Assembly (NCBI GenBank): GCA_028706405.1
Contig: JAQWBM010000006.1
Span: 1 to 64,000, forward strand
Direction of reading: 5' to 3'
DNA: 64,000 bases
Source: Eubacteriales bacterium
GTDB lineage: Bacteria; Bacillota; Clostridia; Peptostreptococcales; Anaerovoracaceae
Positions 44,462 through 53,905 of this stretch are shown here, piece after piece. The notes beneath the pieces were generated by a model. That model saw nothing but the letters and a program-made list of their open reading frames with translations. It was not told where the DNA came from and did no database searches. The position numbers and the translations under genes were made by a program. Within the stretch, counting starts at the first letter, position 1. Every line of letters begins with the position of its first letter.

Positions 44462-45064
44462 CTACTCTTGCGCCGAAGCCCCGGAGCTCCTTGCAATAAT
44501 ACCTCTTGCCATGTATCCGCCCATTATCTCCGCAATATACTGCAGTTGGTTATATATCTCAATTTCACGTTCATGATTTCTTGACAACATAGCCACCATT
44601 TCATCAATCAGCAACTTTATATATTGATACAATAAATTCTTCCATTGATCCTCATACCAGTACACATTGATTTTTGACAATAATTCAGCTAATTCATCCG
44701 CATTTTTATATATATTTACCGTACTTTGATTTATTGCTTCCTTTTCTCCGGATTTCATGGCTTCAAAAAGGCTCCATTGATTTGTTACTAAGCGTGATAG
44801 CAGGTTTAAAAGCTGCTGGGAAATTATAGGTCCGTAAAAGACACGAAATATATAGTATAACTCGGAGAGAATCGTAAATAAATGATTAACGATCGCTGTT
44901 TTATTGCTGATATCTTCCAATATACTGACCATTAACGCTCTTGTCCACATGGAAAGTTGCGCCCACTTTCTTTGAAATTCGATGAGCGTATTCATCTGTT
45001 CATAAGTGATTAAGTAACCCGCCTCTTGAATTTGCTCTATTGTATCTTGATTCTTTGTTATCAT
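44462..45064 (-). CDS. Uncharacterised helical protein
   Basis: A 200-residue protein, predicted almost fully helical from its heptad-like hydrophobics, without a convincing membrane segment or signal peptide. Aromatic-rich stretches stand out (FQRKWAQLSMWTRAL, INVYWYEDQWKNLLYQYIKLL). I do not recognise the family. The start follows GAAGGGAGATAGAAA. It is convergent with the 43784 gene and lies upstream of the proline tRNAs on the opposite strand. Confidence 0.65.
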   Translation of the reverse strand: MITKNQDTIEQIQEAGYLITYEQMNTLIEFQRKWAQLSMWTRALMVSILEDISNKTAIVNHLFTILSELYYIFRVFYGPIISQQLLNLLSRLVTNQWSLFEAMKSGEKEAINQSTVNIYKNADELAELLSKINVYWYEDQWKNLLYQYIKLLIDEMVAMLSRNHEREIEIYNQLQYIAEIMGGYMARGIIARSSGASAQE

Positions 45065-45177
45065 TTTCTATCTCCCTTCTTAATTCTTATAGTATAATAT
45101 GCGGGTCGTATAATTGACGTTCTGCCGAAACGCTTTTCACTGCAACACATTTTAAGACTTGTTTTTTAATATCAATA

Positions 45178-45206
45178 TTTACATTTAACCTAAAACATAT
45201 TATAAT
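45178..45206 (+). promoter_or_regulatory. Promoter of the proline tRNA pair
   Basis: TTTACA (45178-45183), 17 bp, TATAAT (45201-45206), ten bases before the first tRNA. Confidence 0.8.
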
Positions 45207-45215
45207 AGCATCTAC

Positions 45216-45292
45216 CGGGGTGTGGCTCAGTTTGGTAGAGTGTTGCGTTCGGGACGCAAAGGCCGCCGGTTCAAGTCCGGCCACTCCGACCA
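45216..45292 (+). tRNA. tRNA-Pro (anticodon CGG)
   Basis: A cloverleaf of 77 nt. The acceptor CGGGGTG pairs with CACTCCG, the anticodon arm is TTGCG-TTCGGGA-CGCAA (CGG at positions 34-36), the T arm contains GGTTCAAGTCC, and CCA is encoded. It reads CCG codons. Confidence 0.95.
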
Positions 45293-45315
45293 TTTCTTTT
45301 TGTAGGCAAAAATCC

Positions 45316-45393
45316 CGGGGTGTAGCGCAGCTTGGTTAGCGTGCTTGACTGGGGGTCAAGAGGTCGGGAGTTCGAATCTCCCCACTCCGACCA
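45316..45393 (+). tRNA. tRNA-Pro (anticodon GGG)
   Basis: A cloverleaf of 78 nt. The acceptor CGGGGTG pairs with CACTCCG, the anticodon arm is CTTGA-CTGGGGG-TCAAG (GGG), the T arm contains AGTTCGAATCT, and CCA is encoded. It reads CCC/CCT codons. It lies 23 nt after the first proline tRNA with a near-identical acceptor stem. Confidence 0.95.
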
Positions 45394-45396
45394 CGA

Positions 45397-45437
45397 AAGA
45401 AACACACCTTTATCTGCAGTGAGGGGTGTGTTTCTTT
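45397..45437 (+). terminator. Terminator of the tRNA unit
   Basis: AAAGAAACACACC pairs with GGTGTGTTTCTTT (13 bp), starting five bases after the last tRNA. Confidence 0.75.
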
Positions 45438-45475
45438 ATAACAACGAGGTGGGCATAGCTTTGCCTTGTTATAAG
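45436..45475. repeat. Dispersed intergenic repeat, minimal copy G
   Basis: TTATAACAACGAGGTGGGCA, a short spacer, then TGCCTTGTTATAA: the inverted ends of the family almost joined, giving a 13-bp imperfect palindrome. It follows the tRNA terminator directly. Confidence 0.6.
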
Positions 45476-45554
45476 TACGAATGGACAGGGCTATTATCCT
45501 GCGCCTTTCAATTAAGACCTTAAAGCATATGTTACTAATAGGAGAAGAATTATT

Positions 45555-46544
45555 ATGAACAAAATTAAAATTGCAATTATCGGCTATGGAAATCTTGGAA
45601 AAGGTGTGGAAGCAGGAATTAGACAAAATAAAGATATGGAGCTTGTCGGAGTGTTCACAAGACGTGATCCGTCAACAATAAAAACTGCAACAGCAGGTGT
45701 GTCGGCTTATTATATTGATGATGCAAAAAATATGACAGAGCAAATAGACGTCATGGTGCTATGCGGCGGGAGTATGTCCGATTTGCCTGAACAGGGACCT
45801 CACTTTGCGACTATGTTCAATACCGTGGATGGCTATGATAATCACGCGGAAATACCCGATTATTTCAATGCGGTCAATAAAAGCGCATTGGCGGCGGGTA
45901 AGGTTTGCGTTATTTCAAGCGGATGGGATCCCGGATTGTTCTCAATAAACAGATTATATGCAGAGGCTATTTTGCCTGGTGAAATCACCTATACATTCTG
46001 GGGAAAAGGTATCAGCCAGGGACATTCAGATGCAATCAGGAGAATTAACGGCGTTAAAGATGCGAAGCAATACACGATTCCTTTGGAAAGTGCTATTGAT
46101 GCTGTGAAAAAGGGTGAAACGCCTGAACTTTCTGCCAGGGAAAAGCACAAAAGAGTGTGTTATGTTGTCGCCGATGAAGGCGCTGATAAAGAGCAGATTA
46201 AAAATGACATTAAAACAATGCCGAATTATTTTTCTGATTATGATACAGAAGTGCATTTTATTACTGAAAAAGAATTGGAAATGGAGCATAGCGGCTTGCC
46301 CCACGGCGGATTAGTTATTCGTTATGGCAAGACTGGTCTAAATGGAGAGCATAATAATACGATCGAATACAAATTGAATTTGGATTCAAATCCGGAGTTT
46401 ACGGCAAATGTGCTTCTTGCTTATGCAAGGGCAGCCTATCGCTTAAGCAAAGAAGGTGTATCAGGAGCGAAAACAGTGGCGGATATTGCTCCGGCCTATC
46501 TTTCAATTAAATCCGGAGAAGAAATCAGAAAGACTATTATTTAA
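45555..46544 (+). CDS. ddh: meso-Diaminopimelate dehydrogenase
   Basis: NADPH-dependent enzyme that converts tetrahydrodipicolinate, ammonia and NADPH directly to meso-diaminopimelate, a one-step route to lysine and peptidoglycan precursors. The Rossmann start KIAIIGYGNLGKGVEAGI is followed by VFTRRDP (NADP phosphate site). Conserved family segments include CGGSMSDLPEQGP, TVDGYDNHAEIPDYF, SSGWDPGLFSINRLYAEAILP, TFWGKGISQGHSDAIRRINGV and PHGGLVIR. 329 residues is typical. The start follows AGGAGAAGAATTATT. It is monocistronic; no other lysine genes are nearby. Confidence 0.97.
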   Translation: MNKIKIAIIGYGNLGKGVEAGIRQNKDMELVGVFTRRDPSTIKTATAGVSAYYIDDAKNMTEQIDVMVLCGGSMSDLPEQGPHFATMFNTVDGYDNHAEIPDYFNAVNKSALAAGKVCVISSGWDPGLFSINRLYAEAILPGEITYTFWGKGISQGHSDAIRRINGVKDAKQYTIPLESAIDAVKKGETPELSAREKHKRVCYVVADEGADKEQIKNDIKTMPNYFSDYDTEVHFITEKELEMEHSGLPHGGLVIRYGKTGLNGEHNNTIEYKLNLDSNPEFTANVLLAYARAAYRLSKEGVSGAKTVADIAPAYLSIKSGEEIRKTII

Positions 46545-46624
46545 ACGAGGATGGTGACAAGAGACACTCCAGTCAGACGCTCATTATAATATTAACGATA
46601 TTCCGCAACGTTTTTTCATTCTTT

Positions 46625-47281
46625 TCATTCGGAGTGCTCCAGTTTCACCATCTCAACGAACTCATCCCACCTGCCTTCTTTCAGAAGAATCTCCGGACAA
46701 TTCTTTCCCGAAAAATCTTCATGCTTCTTCACATCCCTGATATCCAAGTCATAAGCTTCAAGCAGCATTGCGGCGAGCTTTGCCGTATTTTGCAGTGTCA
46801 GCTCATAATCATTTTCCGGATTAACGCACATCTCGATTCCAATGCCGTTCAGATTCCCCCCATCCTTGCTCAGCCCGTCACCGGCATGAAAAGCGATCTC
46901 ATTGTCTGGAATATGATAATAAATTTCATGGTCATCCACTGTATAATGCCACGATTTCTGTTGGTTATCCGCCTCTGTATGAAGATAGTTGTTGTGGGAA
47001 GCCGCATTGGCATTTCTGCCCCTATTTCCCGTTTCATGTATGACAATATATTTGATTTTCCTCAGATGCCCGGGTCTCCCCTGCGTGTTTTCAAGGATAA
47101 AATCAGTTATTATAGGGATCTCTTCTATTTCATTAACTTCAGCCCTGAGTTTTGTAGGTATGTTATCAAGATTGTATGATACCGCTATTATTATGATCGT
47201 AACAACAGCAACCGCCGCCGTTAGCGCAATTACTTCTTTTAACCTGTTGGCTCTTATTCTCTTTTTTCTACGCCTCATCAT
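46625..47281 (-). CDS. Membrane-anchored N-acetylmuramoyl-L-alanine amidase (amidase_2 type)
   Basis: Zinc amidase that cleaves the bond between N-acetylmuramic acid and L-alanine in peptidoglycan. A basic start (MMRRRKKRIRANRLKE) and one membrane helix (about 17-40) precede the catalytic domain. The zinc ligands are visible in IVIHETGN, SWHYTVDD and KHEDFSGKNCPE, and AFHAGDG...GIGIEMCV is also family-typical. 218 residues. Because it lacks a cleavable signal it is probably tethered outside the membrane. A role in sporulation, germination or wall turnover cannot be decided from sequence. Confidence 0.88.
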   Translation of the reverse strand: MMRRRKKRIRANRLKEVIALTAAVAVVTIIIIAVSYNLDNIPTKLRAEVNEIEEIPIITDFILENTQGRPGHLRKIKYIVIHETGNRGRNANAASHNNYLHTEADNQQKSWHYTVDDHEIYYHIPDNEIAFHAGDGLSKDGGNLNGIGIEMCVNPENDYELTLQNTAKLAAMLLEAYDLDIRDVKKHEDFSGKNCPEILLKEGRWDEFVEMVKLEHSE

Positions 47282-47370
47282 AAGCCTCTTTCTCGAATTA
47301 AACGCAACCCATCTTTTTTATAATAACACATTTTGGGTACAAGGAGGCAGGGGTATTGCCGCTCCCGCAT

Positions 47371-47404
47371 AAAAAAATCCGCCCGAGTGCGTTATCCCGA
47401 GCGG
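47371..47404 (-). terminator. Terminator after panC
   Basis: On the minus strand CCGCTCGGG-8 nt-CTCGGGCGG (9 bp, two G-U pairs) is followed by ATTTTTTTATG. Confidence 0.85.
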
Positions 47405-47492
47405 GTCCTTCTTCTGCCATTCCATTTACTTCATTATTATACGGTAATATGTTTTTACGTTCTGATGAAATACGGATGTTTATTAAAATGAC

Positions 47493-48338
47493 TCATATCC
47501 CATATATATAATTATCAATCAGCCTGGTTTCTCCTATAAAGATAGCTGCAGCCAAAAGAGCAGGCGCCTCTATGGTATTGACCGGTTGAAGAGATTTTAA
47601 ATCTACGATTTCAGCATAATCAAGCTTTACTTCCTTTTCAGCAGAAATTGTGTCAATCATAGCTTTCTGAATTTCATGAGATGCCCTGACTCCTGATGCA
47701 ATTTTTTTCTCCGCTATTTTCAAAGCTTCCTGCAATATAGTTGACGCCTTTCTTTCATTACTGTTTAAATAAACATTACGGGAGCTTTTTGCAAGACCGT
47801 CAGACTCTCTGACCGTTTCACAAGCAACGATTTCAATATCCATGTTCAAGTCCATGACCATCCTTTTTATAACGACCACCTGCTGAGCATCTTTCCAACC
47901 AAAATACGCACGATCAGGGCTTACTATATTAAACAGCTTTGAGACTACTGTGCAAACACCTCTGAAATGACCAGGACGGCTTTTACCGCAAAGCGTTTCT
48001 GTCAATCCGGTCATGTCTGTAAATGTACAAAAACCTTCATCATACATTTCGTGCTCTGAAGGATGGAATATCATGCTGGCTCCCTCCGAAGCGCAGATTT
48101 TACTGTCTCCGGCAAAATCCTCGGGATAAGTATCAAGGTCTTCCGTTTCTCCAAATTGTAAGGGATTGACAAAGATACTGACCACAACGCGGTCATTTTC
48201 TTTAACAGCTCTTCTGATTAAGCTTTGATGTCCTTCATGTAAGTACCCCATTGTTGGTACAAGTCCAACTGTCAGTCCTTCTGTTCTCCAAGCTTTTACA
48301 TTCTTTCGTACCTCTTTTATTGTGTTTGTAATTTTCAT
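47493..48338 (-). CDS. panC: Pantothenate synthetase PanC
   Basis: Joins pantoate and beta-alanine with ATP to give pantothenate, the coenzyme A precursor. Motifs: GLVPTMGYLHEGHQSLIRRA (adenylate-binding HxGH), VSIFVNPLQFG, TVVSKLFNIVSPDRAYFGWKDAQQ and the KMSKS-like GLAKSSRNVYL. 281 residues is normal. It is alone: panB and panD are not adjacent, so the other steps must be encoded elsewhere or the precursors are imported. Confidence 0.96.
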   Translation of the reverse strand: MKITNTIKEVRKNVKAWRTEGLTVGLVPTMGYLHEGHQSLIRRAVKENDRVVVSIFVNPLQFGETEDLDTYPEDFAGDSKICASEGASMIFHPSEHEMYDEGFCTFTDMTGLTETLCGKSRPGHFRGVCTVVSKLFNIVSPDRAYFGWKDAQQVVVIKRMVMDLNMDIEIVACETVRESDGLAKSSRNVYLNSNERKASTILQEALKIAEKKIASGVRASHEIQKAMIDTISAEKEVKLDYAEIVDLKSLQPVNTIEAPALLAAAIFIGETRLIDNYIYGI

Positions 48339-48423
48339 GTTTTCCTCCTCTACGGTGAAGTTTCATAGAATACCGCCCGCAGAAAAAATTTTAACATGTT
48401 CAAATAGAACTTTCAAATTATTT

Positions 48424-48470
48424 TTTATAACGCTTAAGTAGAAAAATTTTGACTGCAGAAATTCTTCTTA
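48424..48470 (+). repeat. Dispersed intergenic repeat, left-end copy D
   Basis: TTATAACGCTTAAGTAGAAA and AATTTTGACTGCAGAAATTCTTCTTA: the left part of the family only. A separate perfect hairpin CAATTTGC-AAA-GCAAATTG follows at about 48485-48503. Confidence 0.65.
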
Positions 48471-48563
48471 TTATTAGCTCTACCAATTTGCAAAGCAAAT
48501 TGTTGTCGAACTTATGTAACGTTATATTTCATTTGTGAATATTTTGTCGAATTTTGTAATTTC

Positions 48564-48592
48564 TTGCCCGTAAATGTATGTTTACATATAAT
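48564..48592 (+). promoter_or_regulatory. Promoter of pntAB
   Basis: TTGCCC (48564-48569), 17 bp, TATAAT (48587-48592). The predicted start point is near 48599, just before a perfect palindrome. Confidence 0.75.
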
Positions 48593-48609
48593 AAAAAATT
48601 TACTAGACT

Positions 48610-48630
48610 AGTATTGATAGTATCAATACT
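48610..48630 (+). promoter_or_regulatory. Perfect palindrome, likely repressor operator for pntAB
   Basis: AGTATTGATA, a central G, and its exact reverse complement TATCAATACT. It lies between the predicted transcription start and the ribosome site AAAGGAG at 48637. That is a roadblock-operator position. I cannot name the regulator. Confidence 0.6.
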
Positions 48631-48650
48631 AAGATGAAAGGAGAATGAAA

Positions 48651-50186
48651 ATGAAAATAGGCATTCCAAAAGAAAGCATGTCTAACGAAACACGTGTGGC
48701 AGCAACCCCTGCCTCAGTAGTGCAATTAAAGAAGCTTGGTTTTGATGTCTTTGTTGAATCTGGTGCTGGTGAAAAATCCAGCTTTTCAGACGAAGCATAC
48801 AAAGAATCAGGTGCTAATGTTGTTGATGAAAGCACCGTTTGGCAGTCCGATGTCATTTACAAGGTCAACGCACCGGATGATGAGGAGATTGCTAAAATCA
48901 AAGATGGGGCGACTCTAGTTAGTTTTATATCTCCAGGTCAAAACCCTGACTTGGTAAAGAAGCTTTCCAAGAGAAAAATTAATGTTTTAGCGATGGACAT
49001 GGTTCCACGTATATCCCGTGCCCAGTCAATGGACGCACTTTCCTCAATGGCTAATATTGGAGGCTATAGAGCTGTAATTGAAGCGGCACACCATTTTGGC
49101 AGATTCTTCACAGGACAGATAACTGCAGCCGGAAAAGTTCCACCGGCAAAAATCATGGTTATAGGCGCCGGCGTAGCAGGTCTTGCAGCTATTGGTGCTG
49201 CCAGTTCCATGGGTGCTATTGTTCGAGCTTTTGACACTCGTTTAGAAGTTGCTGAGCAAATTGAATCAATGGGCGGCGAGTTTTTGAAGTTGGAATTTGA
49301 AGGAGAGGAAGATGGCTCAAGCTCCGGTGGTTATGCAAAGGTAATGTCCGATGAGTTCATAAAAGCCGAAATGGCCCTGTTCGAATCACAGGCCAAGGAA
49401 GTTGATATCATCATAACTACAGCCCTCATACCTGGCAAACCTGCTCCGAAGCTCATTACGAAAAAGATGGTTGACTCCATGAAACCGGGTTCGGTTATCG
49501 TGGATATGGCAGCTGCCACAGGCGGAAACTGCGAATATACTGTTACAGGAGAATTATTCGTAACACCTAACAAGGTCACTATTCTTGGCTATACCGACCT
49601 GCCGGGACGTTTACCGGGTCAAGCCTCTACACTGTACTCACAAAACTTAGTCAATCTGACGAAATTGTTGTGTAAAGAAAAAGATGGCAACATCAATATA
49701 GATCTGGAGGATGTAGTATTCCGCAACATGAGCGTAATAAACGAAGGGAAAGTATTGTTCCCGCCTCCTCCAATAAGTGTATCCGCGGCGCCTGCGAAGA
49801 AAGCAGCGGCAGAAGCTCCGGTAAAAAAAGAAAAGAAAGAGCGCAAAGGCCTTAAAGCGATACTTGCATTGGTTGGAGTAGTTCTGTTTGGTTTAGCCGG
49901 CTGGTACTCACCTCCTGCATTCCTAGTTCACTTTACTGTTTTTGTGTTAGCAATTGTAGTAGGATATTATGTTGTTTGGAACGTAACTCACGCATTACAT
50001 ACCCCGCTCATGTCAGTTACTAATGCCGTTTCCGGTATTATCGTCGTCGGTGTGCTACTGCAAATAACTGCTGAGATAAACGTTATTTCTATACTGGCAT
50101 TCATAGGCATTCTTATTGCGACTATTAACGTCTTTGGCGGATTTACGGTAACCCATCGAATGCTTAAGATGTTTAGCAAGGAGTAG
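48651..50186 (+). CDS. pntA: NAD(P) transhydrogenase alpha subunit (dI plus dII helices)
   Basis: Membrane enzyme subunit that couples proton movement to hydride transfer between NADH and NADP+. The NAD-binding dI part (residues 1-370) shows [20 protein letters not shown], the Rossmann segment [26 protein letters not shown], and the RDQ-type loop region. A basic linker leads to three or four membrane helices (about 405-505) of dII. The E. coli-like single-chain PntA form is therefore present, not the split PntAA/PntAB. The ATG at 48651 has AAAGGAG seven bases before it; the ATG at 48645 is too close to that site. Confidence 0.95.
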   Translation: MKIGIPKESMSNETRVAATPASVVQLKKLGFDVFVESGAGEKSSFSDEAYKESGANVVDESTVWQSDVIYKVNAPDDEEIAKIKDGATLVSFISPGQNPDLVKKLSKRKINVLAMDMVPRISRAQSMDALSSMANIGGYRAVIEAAHHFGRFFTGQITAAGKVPPAKIMVIGAGVAGLAAIGAASSMGAIVRAFDTRLEVAEQIESMGGEFLKLEFEGEEDGSSSGGYAKVMSDEFIKAEMALFESQAKEVDIIITTALIPGKPAPKLITKKMVDSMKPGSVIVDMAAATGGNCEYTVTGELFVTPNKVTILGYTDLPGRLPGQASTLYSQNLVNLTKLLCKEKDGNINIDLEDVVFRNMSVINEGKVLFPPPPISVSAAPAKKAAAEAPVKKEKKERKGLKAILALVGVVLFGLAGWYSPPAFLVHFTVFVLAIVVGYYVVWNVTHALHTPLMSVTNAVSGIIVVGVLLQITAEINVISILAFIGILIATINVFGGFTVTHRMLKMFSKE

Positions 50187-50198
50187 GGGGGAAATAAA

Positions 50199-51587
50199 AT
50201 GTTTGAAGGATTAATAACAGTAGCATATATATTAGCTGCCCTGTGTTTTATCAAAGCGTTAGCCGGATTATCCAATCAGGAAAAAGCAAAAAAAGGAAAT
50301 TGGTTCGGAATAATCGGTATGGCTCTGGCGTTGGCAGCAACAATAACACTGGCTGATACCGGTGCTTATGTCTATATTTTAGTTGCAATGGTCATAGGTG
50401 CCCTGATTGGTATCCGTGTGGCAATGAAGGTTGAAATGACCGGAATGCCGGAATTGATAGCTGCTCTGCACAGCTTTGTAGGTGCGGCGGCTGTTCTTGT
50501 CGGTTTCAACACTTTCATAAAACAAACACTGCCCGGTGCCGAGCATTTGACCGGAGCTGCATTAAACATAGAACTAGGAGAAATATTTTTAGGCGTGTTC
50601 ATAGGTGCAATAACCTTTACAGGCTCTATAATAGCTTTCGGTAAGCTGCGTGGAATCATAAAGTCAAAACCACTTACTTTACCAGGTAGAAATTGGCTTA
50701 ATCTTATTGCTTGCATTGTATGTATAGTTTTAATGGTATTATTTATCCAAGAAGGCGGCAATTTCACCTACCTAGTTATCATGACCATTATTTCACTCGT
50801 GTTAGGACTGCATTTGATTGCATCTATCGGCGGAGCAGACATGCCTGTAGTTATTTCCATGCTGAACTCCTATTCAGGATGGGCAACAGCTGCATCCGGC
50901 TTCATGCTTTCCAACGACTTACTGATTGTTACGGGAGCTCTTGTTGGTTCCTCCGGTGCGATCTTGTCTTTTATTATGTGTAAGGCTATGAACCGTGCGT
51001 TTGTTTCAGTAATATTGGGAGGCTTCGGTGGTGAACCAGTAAAAACTGACGATACAGATTACGGCGAATACAGAGAAATGTCTGCTGAAGAAGTTGCAGA
51101 GACCTTGAAGCAATCCAGTTCTGTTGTTATCACTCCCGGATATGGTATGGCTGTAGCACAAGCACAGTATCCGGTTGCGGAAATGACCAGAAAATTAAGA
51201 GATCTTGGTGTAAACGTACGGTTTGGGATCCATCCTGTAGCCGGTCGTCTGCCTGGACATATGAATGTATTATTAGCTGAAGCAAAAGTACCTTATGATA
51301 TCGTTTTAGAAATGGACGAAATCAATGATGATTTCCCGGATACCGATACCGTACTGGTAATCGGAGCAAACGATACCGTAAATCCATCTGCAATGGAAGA
51401 TCCATCAAGTCCGATTGCAGGTATGCCTGTGCTTGAGGTATGGAAGGCTAGCACTGTTATCACATTTAAGCGGTCGATGAATCCAGGCTATGCCGGAGTA
51501 CAAAATCCGTTATTCTTTAAGGAAAACAACTTTATGTGCTTTGGAGATGCCAAGAATACAATAGAACAAATTTCTAACGCTATTTAA
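50199..51587 (+). CDS. pntB: NAD(P) transhydrogenase beta subunit
   Basis: Second subunit of the proton-translocating transhydrogenase. Eight to nine membrane helices (residues 1-265) are followed by the NADP-binding dIII domain (about 285-462). Its signatures are [61 protein letters not shown] and [14 protein letters not shown]. 462 residues is normal. It lies 12 nt after pntA with GGGGGGAAATAAA before its start. A hairpin follows. In an anaerobe the complex would mainly supply NADPH. Confidence 0.96.
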   Translation: MFEGLITVAYILAALCFIKALAGLSNQEKAKKGNWFGIIGMALALAATITLADTGAYVYILVAMVIGALIGIRVAMKVEMTGMPELIAALHSFVGAAAVLVGFNTFIKQTLPGAEHLTGAALNIELGEIFLGVFIGAITFTGSIIAFGKLRGIIKSKPLTLPGRNWLNLIACIVCIVLMVLFIQEGGNFTYLVIMTIISLVLGLHLIASIGGADMPVVISMLNSYSGWATAASGFMLSNDLLIVTGALVGSSGAILSFIMCKAMNRAFVSVILGGFGGEPVKTDDTDYGEYREMSAEEVAETLKQSSSVVITPGYGMAVAQAQYPVAEMTRKLRDLGVNVRFGIHPVAGRLPGHMNVLLAEAKVPYDIVLEMDEINDDFPDTDTVLVIGANDTVNPSAMEDPSSPIAGMPVLEVWKASTVITFKRSMNPGYAGVQNPLFFKENNFMCFGDAKNTIEQISNAI

Positions 51588-51630
51588 GACATCTATCCAT
51601 CCTATAAAAGTATTTCGATATTATCAAACC

Positions 51631-51670
51631 GTAAACCGGGTCAGCATCTTAAGGCGTTGGCCCGGTTTAC
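51631..51670 (+). terminator. Hairpin after pntB
   Basis: GTAAACCGGG-TCA...TGG-CCCGGTTTAC, a 10-bp perfect stem 43 nt after the pntB stop. No long T run follows, so the efficiency is uncertain. Confidence 0.6.
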
Positions 51671-51764
51671 ATGTCAATAGGATAATTCACTAATTCTCAG
51701 CATTCCAATCTGTTATGCAATACACATGATTGGACTTTTTTTACGGCAAAAAGAGAAGAATATA

Positions 51765-52592
51765 ATGATAATAAAAACCTTAGCAGAAAATTTGTCCAGT
51801 TCACCTTTATTGAACTCAGAGCATAGTTTAAGCCTTTATATTGAAACAAATAATAAGAAAATATTGTTTGATACAGGTGCGGGAAATCTTTTTTTGGAAA
51901 ATGCTTGTAAGATGGGGGTAGATATCAAGGATGTTGATTTTGCTGTCATTTCTCACGGTCATTATGATCACGGAGGCGGTTTGCGAACTTTTTTAAAGGA
52001 AAATGACAATGCCCCCGTTTATATTCATAAAAAAGCATTTGATAATTATTACGCGAAGGCTCCTGGACAAACTCCTATAAGTATTGGCATCGATTGTTCT
52101 TTAAAATGGCATGAACGCATTGTTCAAACAGAAGGTAATTATATTATAAATAAAGAAGCGAAGCTGTTTTCAGGTATAACAGAAAGAGAATTTTTTTCTT
52201 CCTCTAATGACTCTCTTTATATGGAATTAGGCGAATTCTTGGTCAATGATGAATTCCGGCACGAGCAGAATCTCCTAATCCGGGAAGCTGATAAAATGGT
52301 GCTGTTTGCCGGATGTGCACATAACGGAATCGTAAATATAATGAAAAATGTTTACACCGAAGAAGGTGCTTTCCCTGATTATATCTTCAGCGGTTTTCAT
52401 CTGTTCAATAAAAGTACCGGGACAAGTGAGCAGCCTGATTTAATAGAAGGTATAGCAAGCTTCATGGTCAGCACAAATGCCAAATTTTATACCGGACATT
52501 GCACCGGCATTGAAGCTTACAATCAGTTGAAAAAGATTATGGGAGATCAAATCCAGTATATGGCGACAGGATCTGTATTCCATCTCGCTTAA
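51765..52592 (+). CDS. Metallo-beta-lactamase-fold hydrolase (archaeal beta-RFAP-synthase-like group)
   Basis: A 275-residue metallo-beta-lactamase-fold protein. The zinc motif is SHGHYDHGGGL (HxHxDH), with FDTGAGNLF before it and the later metal ligands in FAGCAHNGIVNIM and FYTGHCTG. This arrangement, with a CAHxG segment, is typical of the group annotated as 7,8-dihydropterin-6-yl-methyl-aminobenzene phosphate synthase-like. That name is often over-applied and the true substrate is unknown. The ATG at 51765 is chosen because AAGAGAAGAATATA precedes it. Confidence 0.85.
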   Translation: MIIKTLAENLSSSPLLNSEHSLSLYIETNNKKILFDTGAGNLFLENACKMGVDIKDVDFAVISHGHYDHGGGLRTFLKENDNAPVYIHKKAFDNYYAKAPGQTPISIGIDCSLKWHERIVQTEGNYIINKEAKLFSGITEREFFSSSNDSLYMELGEFLVNDEFRHEQNLLIREADKMVLFAGCAHNGIVNIMKNVYTEEGAFPDYIFSGFHLFNKSTGTSEQPDLIEGIASFMVSTNAKFYTGHCTGIEAYNQLKKIMGDQIQYMATGSVFHLA

Positions 52593-52637
52593 TTATAACG
52601 CTTAAGTAATGCCCTGCCGGGATACACCCGGCAGGGC
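52593..52637 (+). repeat. Repeat left-end remnant H with GC hairpin
   Basis: TTATAACGCTTAAGTA, the family's left end, directly follows the stop codon. It runs into GCCCTGCCGGG-ATACA-CCCGGCAGGGC, an 11-bp perfect stem that probably terminates the convergent transcripts. Confidence 0.6.
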
Positions 52638-52693
52638 ACACGATATTTCCTCGTACTAAATAAAATGTTTATTAATATTTGTCACAGCCTCTA

Positions 52694-53905
52694 TCAAGGT
52701 CGATCCCCTGGGCAGAAACCGGTGCATACTCCGCAGCGCTTTCCGGCAGAGCCCCGGTTTCTTTCCCCCCCGAAGTCCCCTTTGTATTCATCGGCGATCG
52801 CCGGCGGGATGTCTCCCCTGCTGATCCTCTGCATATACTCCGCGGGTATCTTCAGCGGTCCAGTCAGGGCATCAAGGGTCTCGTTGAAGCCTTCGATGAT
52901 TTCCCTGTATCCACCTTCAAATTGTCCGGAATCTCCTCTGTTGTCCAATCTTCCACCCAGCGCGGCTGCCGTCATATCCTCGGCTTCCTCCACAAGCTTC
53001 TTTAAAGTATCGACAACAGATACCATGCTGATTCTGAGCACGTCCTTGTCCGATCTGGGCCTCACCTCAACCGATAAATCCCCTGCGGCGATTTTCTCCG
53101 ACACCTGAGACTGCGATCTGATACTCTCCACCATTTTGTCAAAGGCTTCCGTCAGTTCTCCGATCTCATCGCGAGAGGCGGAAATGCCCTTTACATCGAC
53201 ATCGATATCTCCAAGCGCCATTTTGACCGCCACCGACGCGAGCTTCTTGATAGGCGCCACGATCTGCTTTGATATGACGACAATCAAGGCAAGGACAATC
53301 AGCAGCGCAATCAGGAAAAGCACTATTGTTGTCGTCTGCACAGATCGGCCGATGCTGCTGAACTCCTTCTCCGGCAAGCCCGTTGCCACCATCCAGCCCG
53401 TATCGCCGATTGCCGACAGATACCCATGGCATTGCTCCCCACCGTTGGTGTAAACGATTTCTCCGATTTCTTTGTTTTGGAAGGCTTTTTTTATGTTGTC
53501 CGACATGTCGGTATCGGCGATGACGGCATTCTTATATTCTTCGTTGGGATGATAAATCACAGTTCCATTAGAACTTACGAGGACATAGAAGCCCGTTCTT
53601 CTCCGAGCTTATACGTCTTCATCATCTCATAAACATTGTCAAGCGTGAAATTTATACCGGTAATCCCGATCATCTCTCCGTTTTCCGAATCAAAAACCGG
53701 GCTCATCGCGTCTACTGCCAAAGAATTCGTCACTAAGTCGATATAGGGGTCGGTCAGGATCGGCTTCTGCGCTTCCGTCACCGCACTGTACCAGGGTCTG
53801 GTTTTTTACTTCATAATCTGATTCGGCGACCCATCCGTCTGAGGTGACGCAGCTGTCGCTGTCGTGGTTTGGATTCTGGGGATTCACTTCATTACGGGTG
53901 GTCAT
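52694..53905 (-). pseudogene. Methyl-accepting chemotaxis protein remnant (two frameshifts, truncated)
   Basis: Pieces of a dCache-type chemoreceptor in three frames. The sensor part HDSDSCVTSDGWVAESDYEVKNQT breaks near 53797 and continues in the next frame as WYSAVTEAQKPILTDPYIDL. It breaks again near 53598 and resumes as GFYVLVSSNGTVIYHP. Then follow a membrane helix, a HAMP region (KQIVAPIKKLASVAVKMALGD) and a second HAMP-like stretch. The methyl-accepting signalling domain is missing; after DEYKGDF the frame reads unrelated sequence. The N-terminal membrane helix is also absent. The patch is GC-richer than its surroundings. Confidence 0.8.

Noticed and set aside
45087..45293. Minus-strand frame over the first proline tRNA (reads VGVAGLEPAAFASRTQ)
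   Set aside because: It is the familiar false translation of an antisense tRNA.
45336..45626. Minus-strand frame over the second proline tRNA
   Set aside because: Also antisense tRNA translation (SGEIRTPDL), with no independent support.
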